Positions 44,439-54,380 are shown, counted from the first letter of the stretch. The stretch is 64,000 nt of DNA from Pycnococcus provasolii (GCA_938743325.2 OW568865.1:1054001-1118000); one strand, 5' to 3'. Notes: generated by a model not told the origin, from the letters alone. Translations and numbers: made by a program.

Positions 44439-44717
44439 AAGAACCCGAGGAAAGATTTGGGCTTTTTCGGCTGAGGGGCGACAACCGCTTGGTTTGGATT
44501 ATGTAGTAGACGGTTAAGTTGAAACGGATTTGTAGTTGTCCGAGGAATTCACAAGGGTTAGGGTTAGGGACTGGGTTAGGGTTAGGGCCCACCCGACGCC
44601 CGAAGAACTACAGTGCATGTTTTGGTCGGGTTTCAGTAGTACTAAAAGGTCGGGCGGGTCGGGGTTTTACAATGGTGCAGGCTCCAGGCCCTCAACTTTA
44701 CTTCATGACGAGCTCTT
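44439..44717. promoter_or_regulatory. PKS 5' flank with TTAGGG repeats
   Basis: This short gap lies between the PKS start codon and the stop of the FYR-domain gene, both on the minus strand. It contains two clusters of TTAGGG-type repeats at about 44554-44570 and 44573-44587, some 115-150 bases upstream of the PKS ATG. It must hold the PKS promoter. No clear TATA box is seen. Confidence 0.55.
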
Positions 44718-46409
44718 TCACGCGCAAAATTCAGCCAGCTTGCGCACCTTCTTCCGCCCGTCCGTACGCACGCCAGGCATGCCGCAGTACTTCGCGAAGT
44801 CGCCGACGCGCTCAGCCAACCACGACGAGTACACCTTGTCCTCCGGCTGCTGCAGCAACGTCAAATACGCGTTGAAAAACGAGCTCGCGGGAAATGGCGG
44901 CATCGTCGTTTCCCGAACCTTGGCCACGGCGGCAGCGGCTTGAGCAATCACAAGCTCTTGGCGCCTAGCAAGCTTTGCGGTAGCAGCAGCAGTGAATCCT
45001 CCTCCTCCTCCTCCTCCTCCTCCCGCCGCTTTCCTCTTCTTGTTCCTGCTCCTGTTCCTGTTTACCACCAGCAAATCTTCCGTATCCTTCCAATGCAGAA
45101 ACTCTTCGTCATCAGGAAGAAGCAGCGGCGTTCCTCCCATATCCATCGGATCACGCATGCGCATGCCACCACCACCGCACAAGTTCACCTGATAGTCGCT
45201 ACCCACGCGGGACTCCTTTAATGGAAAGAGAGGACGCTTCGAAGCCTGAGCCTTCTGCTTGCGCCCTCTTCCTCCTCCTCCTCCGCCCCTTGAATGCAAC
45301 TTAGGGCTACTTTCGCCAACAGGTTTGCCCGCGTCGCGGCGCGCGCGGCGCATGAGCCGCACATCGAGTCCAGCTGCCATATCGTCGTCTTCATCGACGT
45401 CCATTGACGTCATGCTCGGTGACGAAATCATCGTCCCATTGTCGTACTCGAGCAAGATGGCTTGTATGGCCCGTTCGCGTGCACGCTCCGCAGCTGCCTT
45501 CTTCTCAGCTTGAGCCTCTCTCGCCATTTCCGTCGCAAGCTCCACCGCCCTGTCATCTGCGGCGATCGTATTAGCAAGCCGTCGGATCGCACCCCAGTCA
45601 TCATGCGCCGGTGCTGGGAAAGCGTCGCGAATGCGAAAAGGCTTCTGTTGTACAACTCCACCAGCCGTCGTCGTCGTCGTCGTCGCCGTCATTGCTTGCA
45701 GGTTCGTCTTCGCATCACCTATGGTGACGACGCCAGCGATAGTAGCAGTAGTAGTAGCAGCACTACTTTTGTTGTTGTGCTGCTGCTTCTTATGTCCCAG
45801 TGCACGAAGCACCGTCGCGTTTGTCAGTCCCACAGCTTCCAGACCTGAGCGAGGCAGTTTCGCCCTCACGTCAGCAGTAAGGCGGTGATGCACGCGCAAT
45901 AGAAATGTCGTCCATACCTCTGTCGGCGATTTTCCTGACACCACGGAATACTGAGGAGGAGCGCTTGTCTTGGATTCGCACCAGCTCATTTGAAATAATT
46001 TGTTGTTGTTGTTGTTGTTGTTGCTGTCGGAATGTCGAATCGCGAAGTACACGTCTTTCATGTTCGGAATGTGAAGCTGCACACGATAGCTCTCCGGGTA
46101 TGGATGCCACGCACGGTCGAGTTCGCTGTAGAACACGGGTGGTGACGTCGACGAATTGTTTGGCAGGAGGAGAGGCACCGGTGGTGGGCACGGCTGCTGC
46201 TGCTGCTGCTGCTGACCTTCTTCTAATGTTGGTTGTTGTTGTTGTTGCGGTATCTCCCACACCGTCAGATGTAACGTGGTTGTGGTTGTGGTGGTAGTCG
46301 TCTGCTGATGATGATGACTGCTGCTGCCGCCGAGAGGGACCATCAGTATGGCGGAGTCGACGGCGACGACGACGGAGAAGGGAAGGCGCAGTAACGGCGC
46401 CGCCGACAT
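44718..46409 (-). CDS. FYRN/FYRC-domain nuclear protein with Gln/Asn-rich tracts
   Basis: FYRN and FYRC are paired phenylalanine/tyrosine-rich motifs found together in chromatin regulators such as trithorax-type methyltransferases and JmjC proteins. Numbered from the longer possible start at 46529, FYRN-like sequence spans about residues 143-190 (PYPESYRVQLHI, VYFAIRHS). FYRC-like sequence spans about 195-245 (SGKSPTEVWTTFL, then SGLEAVGLTNATVLRAL). The rest is low complexity: polythreonine, polyglutamine, polyasparagine, and basic clusters (RGRKQKAQ, RNKKRKA) that look like nuclear signals. No SET, PHD or JmjC domain is present. I prefer the start MSAAPLL at 46409, because the longer frame crosses the divergent AP2 gene's promoter. 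The C-terminus is lysine/arginine-rich and unassigned. Confidence 0.72.
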   Translation of the reverse strand: MSAAPLLRLPFSVVVAVDSAILMVPLGGSSSHHHQQTTTTTTTTTLHLTVWEIPQQQQQPTLEEGQQQQQQQPCPPPVPLLLPNNSSTSPPVFYSELDRAWHPYPESYRVQLHIPNMKDVYFAIRHSDSNNNNNNNKLFQMSWCESKTSAPPQYSVVSGKSPTEVWTTFLLRVHHRLTADVRAKLPRSGLEAVGLTNATVLRALGHKKQQHNNKSSAATTTATIAGVVTIGDAKTNLQAMTATTTTTTAGGVVQQKPFRIRDAFPAPAHDDWGAIRRLANTIAADDRAVELATEMAREAQAEKKAAAERARERAIQAILLEYDNGTMISSPSMTSMDVDEDDDMAAGLDVRLMRRARRDAGKPVGESSPKLHSRGGGGGGRGRKQKAQASKRPLFPLKESRVGSDYQVNLCGGGGMRMRDPMDMGGTPLLLPDDEEFLHWKDTEDLLVVNRNRSRNKKRKAAGGGGGGGGGFTAAATAKLARRQELVIAQAAAAVAKVRETTMPPFPASSFFNAYLTLLQQPEDKVYSSWLAERVGDFAKYCGMPGVRTDGRKKVRKLAEFCA

Positions 46410-46578
46410 GGTTAATTTCTCTTCGTTCGTCGTCTGGACGGACACGGGAAAAGCCCAAAAACTGAAAACTGACCTGACCCATGGTAGAGGCGGAGGCTTT
46501 TTTCTTCGCTCGGAGAGGTGGAATTCCAATTCGATGGGACTGGGGAACGGCGCGGAGAGTCAAACCCCCATTCTCATC
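46410..46578. promoter_or_regulatory. Shared divergent promoter of the FYR and AP2 genes
   Basis: About 170 bases separate the preferred start codons of two head-to-head genes. Both genes have longer alternative frames that run into and across this gap, which is why the shorter starts are preferred. No TATA box is apparent. Confidence 0.5.
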
Positions 46579-47691
46579 ATGATGGTGGACGCGCCCGCGT
46601 CCGCGCCGTCCAGCAACCAAGAGCACGATGAGGCTCGTGTTGTTGTTGTGCCTTCTTCTTCCGTGCTTGCATCAGACGAACACATCGATGTGGTGGTGCT
46701 CCCTGCCTTCCCTCCGTTCCCAACAACAATGAAGGGCGAGAAGGATGGCACAGTGCGTCGTAATATCTCGTGGGATACGACGAGAAACCAGCTTCGATTC
46801 ATGACCCCGGAAGGCGTATCACTCAAGCGCACTACTGGCGCATTCGACGACGATACCACGAACAAGATGAAGGACGACTTCGTGGAGACGCAGCAGGTTA
46901 ACGACCGAGTCAGTGATGATGGCATTCGCCAACCACCGCCGGAGAAGAAGATGCGCAACAACATGCCAGAAGGCAATGTCGAGGAGGAGGATTCTCCTCT
47001 TGCAGTAGTGGAGATTCAACCTCGTGGCCGACCTCGCAAAAATCCTCAACCAAGTCATGAACCTGCCGCGGCTTTGGTGCAACAACAACCCGCGCAGCCA
47101 TCACTTGCCGACGCAGTGCCGTCGGTCGGAAAGTCAGCATCAGGAAAAGTCAATTCCAATTCAGGATATCGCGGAGTCAGTTTGCAGAAAGGCACGAACA
47201 AGTTTATGGCAGGGGTTTATGCCCAGGGGAATTCAAAAAGGATCTACCTAGGCGTTTACGACAATGCCGAAGAAGCGGCGTTCGTGCGCGATCGCGCTTG
47301 GCGTGATGTGGGCAAAGATCTATCTATGCTCAATTTCAACGATGAGGTTCCCATCCCGCAGGAGTACCTCGCATCCGTCGCAAACGCCAGCAAGATGGTC
47401 GCATCGCATACCCGTCGTGAGGCGGAGGCCACGCAACTAGGCGTTCCTCGTCGTGAAACCGCTCGGAGCGAGCACGAGTCTGCTCCGGCGCCGGCTCCCT
47501 CCTCCTCCTCTGTTCCTCCTCCCACCATCGTCAACAACAACTGCAACAACTACAACTACAACATCTACGGCGCGGCGACGCTTCATATCACCCACACTAC
47601 TAGCTCCGCAGCAGGTGGCATGCCTACTACTACTACTACCCACCATGTTGCGCAAGCTGCATCACCACCACCACCACAGCACTCTGAATGA
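46579..47691 (+). CDS. AT-hook and AP2-domain DNA-binding protein
   Basis: The protein has one AT-hook (RGRPRKNP, near 47023) and one AP2 domain (about 47158-47340). The AP2 domain begins SGYRGVSLQKGTNKFMAGVY and includes IYLGVYDNAEEAAFVRDRAW, the WRAR/ELAF-like core of the fold. AP2 domains contact DNA through three beta strands; an AT-hook binds the AT minor groove. A basic QPPPEKKMR cluster may aid nuclear import. The tail is rich in Asn, Tyr, Thr and His. The chosen start is MMVDAPA, giving about 370 residues. An in-frame start at 46348 would overlap the divergent gene. The role is presumably transcriptional; targets are unknown. Confidence 0.82.
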   Translation: MMVDAPASAPSSNQEHDEARVVVVPSSSVLASDEHIDVVVLPAFPPFPTTMKGEKDGTVRRNISWDTTRNQLRFMTPEGVSLKRTTGAFDDDTTNKMKDDFVETQQVNDRVSDDGIRQPPPEKKMRNNMPEGNVEEEDSPLAVVEIQPRGRPRKNPQPSHEPAAALVQQQPAQPSLADAVPSVGKSASGKVNSNSGYRGVSLQKGTNKFMAGVYAQGNSKRIYLGVYDNAEEAAFVRDRAWRDVGKDLSMLNFNDEVPIPQEYLASVANASKMVASHTRREAEATQLGVPRRETARSEHESAPAPAPSSSSVPPPTIVNNNCNNYNYNIYGAATLHITHTTSSAAGGMPTTTTTHHVAQAASPPPPQHSE

Positions 47692-48069
47692 GATGCGAAG
47701 TTGCGAACTGTAATCGATCGATCTTCGCTTTCATTGGGTTACTACACTACGACCTCTTTCCTTTTTATGGTTACCTGTTAGGGTTAGGGTTATCCATCGG
47801 GACGCCGGGGCCGGGGCGGGGAGAAGTAGACACTTGGGTGGACAGAAATCGCAGAATTTCAATCGATCGATCGTCGTCTCCTACCACGACTCGTACCGAG
47901 GTATAAAAAACGTTCTGAAAAACGGTTTGTAGAACAAGAATTTTGGCTTCACACTTCTCATTTCTGCTTGTACGGAGCAGTCCCCCCGTGACTCAAAATT
48001 CGCGATCCATTTTCGCAAGAAAGCAGTTGCGCATTCCTCATCAGCGGCTTAATACAACAACGTCCATCC
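47692..48069. promoter_or_regulatory. Subtilase promoter region
   Basis: This gap carries TTAGGG-type repeats at about 47777-47792, a GATCGATCGATCG-like stretch (about 47862-47874), and a TATAAAAA at 47902-47909. The TATA-like box lies about 160 bases upstream of the subtilase start and is well placed for a plus-strand promoter with an untranslated leader. Confidence 0.5.
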
Positions 48070-51000
48070 ATGGCGGCTAAGAAGCAATGGCGGGTGCGCC
48101 GTCCCTCCTCCTCTGCCGCCGCGGTACCGAGAATTCAACGCGCAACTTCCACCGCGATGGTGGGGATGGTGGTGGTGGTCGTCATGATGTTGCCGTTCCT
48201 CTTCTCTGTTGTCCGTGCCAACAACAACCTGAACTCCTCCGACGACGACAACAGTTTCTACAATGACAACGACGTCGTACGTCTGCGTGCGGGTGTCGTG
48301 CGTGCACCACCAACAATGCACTTGCGCACATTCGCGACGTCAAACAAGCAGCAAGAGGAGGAGCAGCAGCAGCAACCAATCGCAACAGACCAGCAGCAGC
48401 AGCAGCAGTACGTCGTTGCACTCAAGCCTCGTCACGCAACTTCGCAGATCCAGAGGCTCCTCAACGACGTATCACCAGCTTCCATCATCGTGTCTTTCAA
48501 TTCACCTCGAAGCTACATCGTGCTCCTGCCGGATAAGCAAACGGCAAAAACCTTGTCCGCCCACCCGAACATCTCGTTCGTTGCACCACTTGCACCGGAA
48601 CTTCGCGTTGATCCGGAAGTGTCGTCTCGAAGCCTCAGCAGCACCACCACCTCTTCCTCCTCCTTCCGTCTTGAGATCTCAGCAATCACAACCATACCGA
48701 ATTTCGACGATGCTGCCGCGTCACGTGCAATGCAACTTACCCTGGACAATCACAACCAAGCCTTCTGCAAGGCAAGCACGACAGATGACACATATCTTCT
48801 CTCCGTCAACTGCACATCGGATGACTTCAATCGTGTCGACGACTACATCAACAAGATCGCTCTCCTCTTAAGCACGGAGTTTCCGTCCTTCATTGCTTGG
48901 ATCGCACTAGAGCCGGCGCTGCACGTTGCAAACCTCAAGTCCGCCTCCATCATGCAGAGCGGTGGCCAGTCAACAACGCAGAATGCGTTTCCCATCTGGA
49001 AGCGTAATTTGCGCGGGCAGAACGAGATTGTGGGTGTGGGAGACACCGGCCTTGACGTCGATAGCTGCTACTTTCGTGATCCGTACGGGAATGCCGTCGG
49101 ACGCAACCACTCAAGTGTCCTTTCGTACCGCGGCGTGGCAGACTACAGGGACGATTCGGGACATGGGACGCATGTTGCCGGATCGCTGTGCGGCAGCGCC
49201 GGAACGAACGGACGCCCAGCGGACTCGATGTACGACGGCATGGCGCCGATGACCAAGGTGGTCTTCACCGATCTGGGCATATCCGATTCAGTCGCGATTG
49301 TCGCGCCACCTGGAGGCATGGCTGGACACTATCGCTACTCGTACGACCGTGGCGCTCGCATCAACAGCGACAGCTGGGGATCGGAGAGTCCGTACTACAC
49401 CACGCAGAGTGCAAGTGTCGATCGATTCGCCTGGGAGAACCTCGACTTCCTTCCAATCCTTGCAAGTGGCAACGACGGTGAGTACGCCCGTGGCATTGCC
49501 GCACCCGCGACGGCGAAGAACGGGCTCACGATTGGCGCAACGCTTGGTGCCGAGGGATCCAAGCCGAGGAGCGAGGGTGACGCGTTTCTACTCAGCGTCG
49601 ACGCGCCGGATAGCATCAAGGGCGAGACGATTCGCGTCCTCAAGGGAACGTTTGGCAAGTCGCTCGTGAGTGGCACCGTGTACACAGTCGCCTTCGCGGA
49701 TCCGGTGGACGCGTGCGTAGCAGATGCGCTCAGTGTGCGCGCGGAGGATGCGCGTGGCTCGCGCTTAGAGCGTGTGCAGTCGCCTCGCACGCCGATGTTT
49801 GGCGATTGGGAGCGCATTCTCGACATGTTGTACGGTGGATCGCGCCGACTGCAGCCGGAATCGCTGCAGCAGCAGCAAGAGAAGGAGATGGAGGATCGCC
49901 CCAAAGTTGTCAAATCTGCAAAGTCGTCGTCACCACTTGACAAGGAGACGCTGCTCGTGGTGCAGCGCGGTGGTTGCTACTTTTCTGACAAGGTGAAGGC
50001 GGCTCAGTCTGCGGGAGCGGGTGCCGTGCTCGTGTACAACAACCAGGACACGGGGTTCTTCAAGATGCACTACGCCTCGGCCGACGATGTCAACAAGGAT
50101 CAGCTAGACAGCGTGACATCCATAGCGGGAAGCAAGTACACGGGGTACCGACTGCAGGAGTGGCAGGAGAAGGCGGACGAGGTGGGAAGTTCGCTACGGC
50201 TGCGCGTTGTCGGCCTTGCACGCCCACCAAAGCAGCGCTTCGACAACATCGCAGAGTTCTCCAGCTTCGGCCCGACGATTGACGGTCGCCTCAAGCCCGA
50301 TCTGGTGGCGCCGGGGGAGCGCATCCGTTCAGCGTCGAGCGACATCTACGGCATATGCTCGACGTCGATCCTGTCCGGAACGTCGATGGCTGCGCCGCTT
50401 GTCGCGGGCACGGCTGTTCTCGTTCGTCAGTACTTTCGCGAAGGGTTCTATCCATCCGGTAAGCAGAACGCTGCGAACAGTAGACTGCCGAGCTCCGCTC
50501 TCATCAAGGCGGTTCTTCTGAACGGCGCGACGAACATGGAAGGTTTCACCGCCGACAGTGGACTTCCGCTCGAGCGTGCACCGTCCAGTCGCCAAGGATT
50601 TGGGCGCGTCATGCTCGGCAACTCGCTGGTGTTTGACGACGACAAGCGCAACATGTTCGTGTACGACTACCTCACGGAGCGTGACGCGCACGTGGTCGAT
50701 GACGAGGAGCACTTTTTCTGTGTGCACGTTCCCGAAGAAGCAGGATCCGTGGATCCGATTTCCATCACGTTGGCGTGGACCGACTACCCCGCGAGCTCGA
50801 GTGCATCGGAGGAGGAACCTCTACTGGTGAACGACCTCGACCTTGACGTGACAGTTCCCAGCGGAGAACGCCCAGCCGATATTGGAGGACTGAGCGAGTG
50901 GCCGGATCGCAAGAATAATGTTGAGCGATTGAAAATCGCGACGCCATCACCTGGAAAGAATTACGTGGTAAAAGTGAAGGGACACGCCGTGCGCCTGTTT

Positions 51001-51471
51001 CGATCGTACAGCCGAGCCATCGGCCAGCCATACGCGCTCGTCATCGTCGGACCTAGCATTCAGGTGAGGCGTCTTGCTGACGGAAAAACGTCCTGTGGTG
51101 ATGAAGAAGTCGACGACGACAAGAAGAAGAAGGAGGCTGCTGTGGCAAGGACGTCGACGAAATCGATGGGTGCATCCAACGCCGTGGCACAATCTGGTCG
51201 TCGTCGTGGAGATAATGACGGCGATCTCTTCGCTTGGCCTTCACCATGCGAATGTTCCAGCAGCGGATACAGCGCCGGTGGGTCGAGAGTGCCCGTTCGT
51301 GGTTGCGCCATGCATTCCGACGACGTGCAGCGTAAGTACTGCTACACTCGTGGGCCGTGCACTGCGTGTATTGCTACTGCTACTAATGGCAACAACAACA
51401 AGAGGGACTGTGGAACAAGTTCGCTGCTCTATAGCGGCGCGTACTGGAGGTACTGCACCACGGACGATTGA
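48070..51471 (+). CDS. Large S8 subtilisin-like serine protease with PA insert
   Basis: A 1,133-residue secreted or membrane-anchored protease. A hydrophobic segment near residues 35-50 (MVGMVVVVVMMLPFLFSVV) should act as signal peptide or anchor. Gln-rich and prodomain-like sequence follows. The catalytic triad is Asp325 (GVGDTGLDVD), His365 (SGHGTHVAG) and Ser772 (LSGTSMAAPLVAG). The oxyanion asparagine is in LASGNDGEYA. A PA-type insertion lies between His and Ser (about 620-690, LLVVQRGGCYFSDKVKAA). After the catalytic domain comes a beta-sandwich region typical of Kp43-type subtilases (ITLAWTDYP, LVNDLDLDV). The final 75 residues are cysteine-rich. The frame has no intron. The substrate cannot be predicted. 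Confidence 0.9.
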   Translation: MAAKKQWRVRRPSSSAAAVPRIQRATSTAMVGMVVVVVMMLPFLFSVVRANNNLNSSDDDNSFYNDNDVVRLRAGVVRAPPTMHLRTFATSNKQQEEEQQQQPIATDQQQQQQYVVALKPRHATSQIQRLLNDVSPASIIVSFNSPRSYIVLLPDKQTAKTLSAHPNISFVAPLAPELRVDPEVSSRSLSSTTTSSSSFRLEISAITTIPNFDDAAASRAMQLTLDNHNQAFCKASTTDDTYLLSVNCTSDDFNRVDDYINKIALLLSTEFPSFIAWIALEPALHVANLKSASIMQSGGQSTTQNAFPIWKRNLRGQNEIVGVGDTGLDVDSCYFRDPYGNAVGRNHSSVLSYRGVADYRDDSGHGTHVAGSLCGSAGTNGRPADSMYDGMAPMTKVVFTDLGISDSVAIVAPPGGMAGHYRYSYDRGARINSDSWGSESPYYTTQSASVDRFAWENLDFLPILASGNDGEYARGIAAPATAKNGLTIGATLGAEGSKPRSEGDAFLLSVDAPDSIKGETIRVLKGTFGKSLVSGTVYTVAFADPVDACVADALSVRAEDARGSRLERVQSPRTPMFGDWERILDMLYGGSRRLQPESLQQQQEKEMEDRPKVVKSAKSSSPLDKETLLVVQRGGCYFSDKVKAAQSAGAGAVLVYNNQDTGFFKMHYASADDVNKDQLDSVTSIAGSKYTGYRLQEWQEKADEVGSSLRLRVVGLARPPKQRFDNIAEFSSFGPTIDGRLKPDLVAPGERIRSASSDIYGICSTSILSGTSMAAPLVAGTAVLVRQYFREGFYPSGKQNAANSRLPSSALIKAVLLNGATNMEGFTADSGLPLERAPSSRQGFGRVMLGNSLVFDDDKRNMFVYDYLTERDAHVVDDEEHFFCVHVPEEAGSVDPISITLAWTDYPASSSASEEEPLLVNDLDLDVTVPSGERPADIGGLSEWPDRKNNVERLKIATPSPGKNYVVKVKGHAVRLFRSYSRAIGQPYALVIVGPSIQVRRLADGKTSCGDEEVDDDKKKKEAAVARTSTKSMGASNAVAQSGRRRGDNDGDLFAWPSPCECSSSGYSAGGSRVPVRGCAMHSDDVQRKYCYTRGPCTACIATATNGNNNKRDCGTSSLLYSGAYWRYCTTDD

Positions 51472-51643
51472 TTGATGAGGATGGTGACTACGAACGAACT
51501 GTTGTGTGTGATTGTGATTGTGTTTGTGTTTGTTTGTGTGTGTGTGTAATTCGTGTGTAATTCGTGGTGAGGAGTCATGATACTTTGTAAGAATGATGAG
51601 AACTAAAACATCTGTGTTAACACGTTACCACCACCTCCCCTCA

Positions 51644-51925
51644 CCCCCCCCGGTCACGATTGAAACTTCCTGAGCTATCGCTCAAAAATTCTATTACTAA
51701 TTTATTACTTAAAAACTTACACTAAATTCTCCATAAAACTAACATAACATGAATGGAGAATTCCGTAAAATTTATAGTAATAAATAGGTAATAAAAAAAC
51801 GAAAATAATTTCGTAAGAATTTTAAGTAATAAAAACGAAAATAGTCATAATCGTCGCCTGAATTTCTTTAAGCGTTAATAAAATTAAATAAATTCCGCAC
51901 CCTTAATTAAAAGTTATTTAAAGAA
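51644..51925 (+). repeat. Left terminal inverted repeat
   Basis: This 282-base repeat matches 54381-54662 in reverse complement with a single difference, G at 51913. It begins with a C8 run and GGTCACGATTGAAAC and is very AT-rich inward. An internal short inverted pair (GAGCTATCGCTC) lies near its outer end. Confidence 0.92.
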
Positions 51926-52289
51926 TATCGTGAAAAGCAAAAAAAAAGCCCAAGAGCTTCTTAGAGATTTTTTGAAAAGGGTTGAATTCAATTTCAACAC
52001 TTCGTTTTTTTTTAGTTCTCCCTGATGTCAATAGCGGTGAATAAGGTTGATAGGTCGTTTTCCAGTTTCTTTTTCTCTAACTTTTCTTTTTGTTGTTTCT
52101 TTTGTTTTTCACGACGAGGTTTGACGACTTCTTGGTAATACTTTTTCTGGTACTGTTGCCTACGAAGCTTGTCTTTTGAAATTATTTTGGTGATTTTTAT
52201 ATAAAGCGTGTAATACATTTACAAAGCAATTTAGAATTGATGAAATATATTTTGATTTATTGTACGATTCTACCGAAGGGTTGAGTCGG

Positions 52290-52998
52290 GGTAAACGGTA
52301 GAGGGCCCCCTCTGAGGTGCCGAGCCGCGGGGTGGCTCGGCTGCTAGGGTTTAAGGTGGTCTCCCTCGGACCACCATTCCTGCTGCTGGTTGCGCTGTTC
52401 GCGCAACCTTTGCAGCCACACGTGTCGAGACGCGTGGGATCACTGACGTGATGAAGGGTGCTCCTGACTACGCGATCGCGCCGGAAAAGCGTGCAGCGGT
52501 AGAGGCTCTCTTCGACGTAGAATCAGCTCAGGCACCACTGTTGTCTGACAGCGCGCAAACGTTTTCTCGAACGTTCGACTCGGACTTCGCAACTGCTATT
52601 GCGAAGGCAGCCGCCAAAAAGGCGGCTGGGACCAAGTAATTGCGATTGCTCCTGCTCCTTCGCGGGAGCAGACCCGCCCTTGGCGGGCGTCGCGTGGCTC
52701 GGCTGCTAGCTTGAGGGTTAGGAGCTGTAAGACACGTTGGGAGCAGCTGGGTGCGAGCAGCCAGCTGTTGGAGTGGATCGAGGAGGGAGTTCCCGTAATA
52801 TGGAACAGGGATTCGAAGCGCCATCTGGAGAAACGGGGCTTAAGCTGCGATCGAGGACGATCCCTCGAACAGCTGTCGCCGGACGAGACGGAGTTCCTCG
52901 AGGCCGAAATCGAGCGACTGCTGTCCATCGGAGCTTGGGAGGAGTGCCCTGCGAGCGCAGTCTGCTGGGTCAGCAAGGTGTTCCTCGTCCCGATTTAG
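52290..52998 (+). mobile_element. Retroelement fragment (DIRS-like, fossil) nested in the inverted-repeat element
   Basis: A GC-rich block inside the AT-rich element. Its 3' part (about 52712-52998) resembles the region leading into the reverse transcriptase of DIRS-type retroelements, ending in a WVSKVFLVP-like block at the start of the RT fold. The 5' part contains a small Ala/Lys-rich frame (52448-52639) that may be an ORF1 end. A direct repeat of about 16 bases (GTGGCTCGGCTGCTAG) occurs near 52331 and 52693. The fragment is broken: most of RT, RNase H and recombinase are absent. A Ty3-like origin is a less likely alternative. Confidence 0.5.
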
Positions 52999-53166
52999 TT
53001 TTCAACAAAAGATAGAGGATAAAGAATGTATGTTAATAGATCAATCAAAAGCATATGCTAATTCGTGGAAACATATCAATCCAAAATACTTTCAAGGATT
53101 TCTTGGAAAGATTACTTCATTTAGAAAGACAAATGAGATAGACGGCATCGGTCTTTATTATGTTAG

Positions 53167-54129
53167 TCATACGATGGAGTGCGAGTTTACTGCTTGTGCG
53201 AGGCGGACAGTGGCTTTGTCGTGGACTTTCTCGTCGATCTCAGGGACGGTTCAACCGTCGAATCAATGATGCTGAGAGTCTTCGAATCAATTCGCGGTTG
53301 TGGATACCGCGTGTGGGCGGACAACGCGTTCGTGTCAGTTGCGTCCCTGAAGGCGACCAAAGATATGGGCGTCAACCTCAGCGGAACTACTCGCGCGAAT
53401 TACGGCTTCGACGACGAGCTGTACGCTAACAAGGACGTGAAAAACCCGGGCGACTGGGCGGCATCCGTGGCAGAGCCGGGTATCGCTTGTGTCGTGTGGA
53501 ACGACTCGACCAAGTGCCGATTCATGACGAACTGCGTCGATCCCACGGCGACAAAATCCGTCCAACGACGCAAGGCGGGCGTCAAGGGACGCATCAGTTT
53601 GCTTGCACCGCTCGTAGCGTTCCTGTATAATATCTTCATGGGCGGTGTGGACCGCGCTGACTCGCTTCGCTCGCACTTCACGACTAGGATGAAGACCAGG
53701 AAGTGGTGGCACGCGTTGTTTTGGTGGATGCTCGACACGGCGTTGATCAACGCTTACATCCTGTACCTTTCGCGAAAGCCTTCGCGGCCTCTCAGCCGTG
53801 AGGAGTTCTACCGCGTAATCTCTGAGCAGCTTATTGGCGAGGTCCCGAAGGCGGAGCAGAAGGATGCGAACTCAGCGAACCTCTCCATCAGCAGAAAGAA
53901 ATGGAAAGCGACTCCATCAGGAGCGCACGCGGTGCGAACTCAGGAGTGCTCGAAGCTTGATCCGACGACGTGGGAAAAGCGCGGGGAGTGCCGCATGTGC
54001 TCCATGATGCAGGTGCGGACGGAGACCTATGATGGCTGCAAAACTTGCGACACCTATCTTTGCGTCACTTGCATGACGCAATGGCACGAGATGAAGGTGG
54101 GGAAGCGCGTGAAGCGCGAGCCCTTTTGA
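53167..54129 (+). pseudogene. PiggyBac-type transposase, C-terminal half only
   Basis: About 320 residues match the second half of the piggyBac DDE transposase family. Visible blocks are RVYCLCEADSGFVVDF, WADNAFVSVASL (second catalytic Asp), FMGGVDRADSLRSHFTTR (third Asp) and the C-terminal cysteine-rich zinc-binding tail (CRMCSMM, then CKTCDTYLCVTC). The N-terminal half with the first catalytic Asp is missing: upstream the frame meets a stop and AT-rich unrelated sequence. There is no initiator ATG at its 5' end. It is therefore not expected to be active by itself. Confidence 0.85.
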
Positions 54130-54261
54130 TGATGTTGTAACTACGATTTGAAACTTGAGAAAGTTACTCTTGGGTGTCTCCTGAAGGTTAGTTCACGCCA
54201 TCACACTGTACATATCGTCTGCTAAGCCCCAGTTGAGAGGAACCAACTCAAACCCCTCTCT

Positions 54262-54281
54262 ACCCCGCATATGTGCGGGGT
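54262..54281. other. 20-base palindromic hairpin
   Basis: ACCCCGCA and TGCGGGGT flank a four-base TATG loop, giving a perfect GC-rich stem-loop about 135 bases after the transposase stop and inside the inverted-repeat element. It may be a transcript end or a transposon structural site. Confidence 0.5.
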
Positions 54282-54380
54282 TGGTCATTAAAAGGATATA
54301 GATACAAGAAATTTCTTCCAACCTCAAATGTTGTATACTGCGATTTCAAGAGCGTCATATCATTACTTATTAAATTTATT

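Noticed and set aside
46348-46578. N-terminal extension of the AP2 protein from 46348
   Set aside because: It overlaps the N-terminus of the divergent FYR gene and has no conserved sequence; the MM start at 46579 is simpler.
52012-52218. Lysine-rich 68-residue minus-strand frame as a real gene
   Set aside because: It lies in very AT-rich DNA where lysine-rich frames arise by chance; no family is recognised. Retained only as part of the element description.
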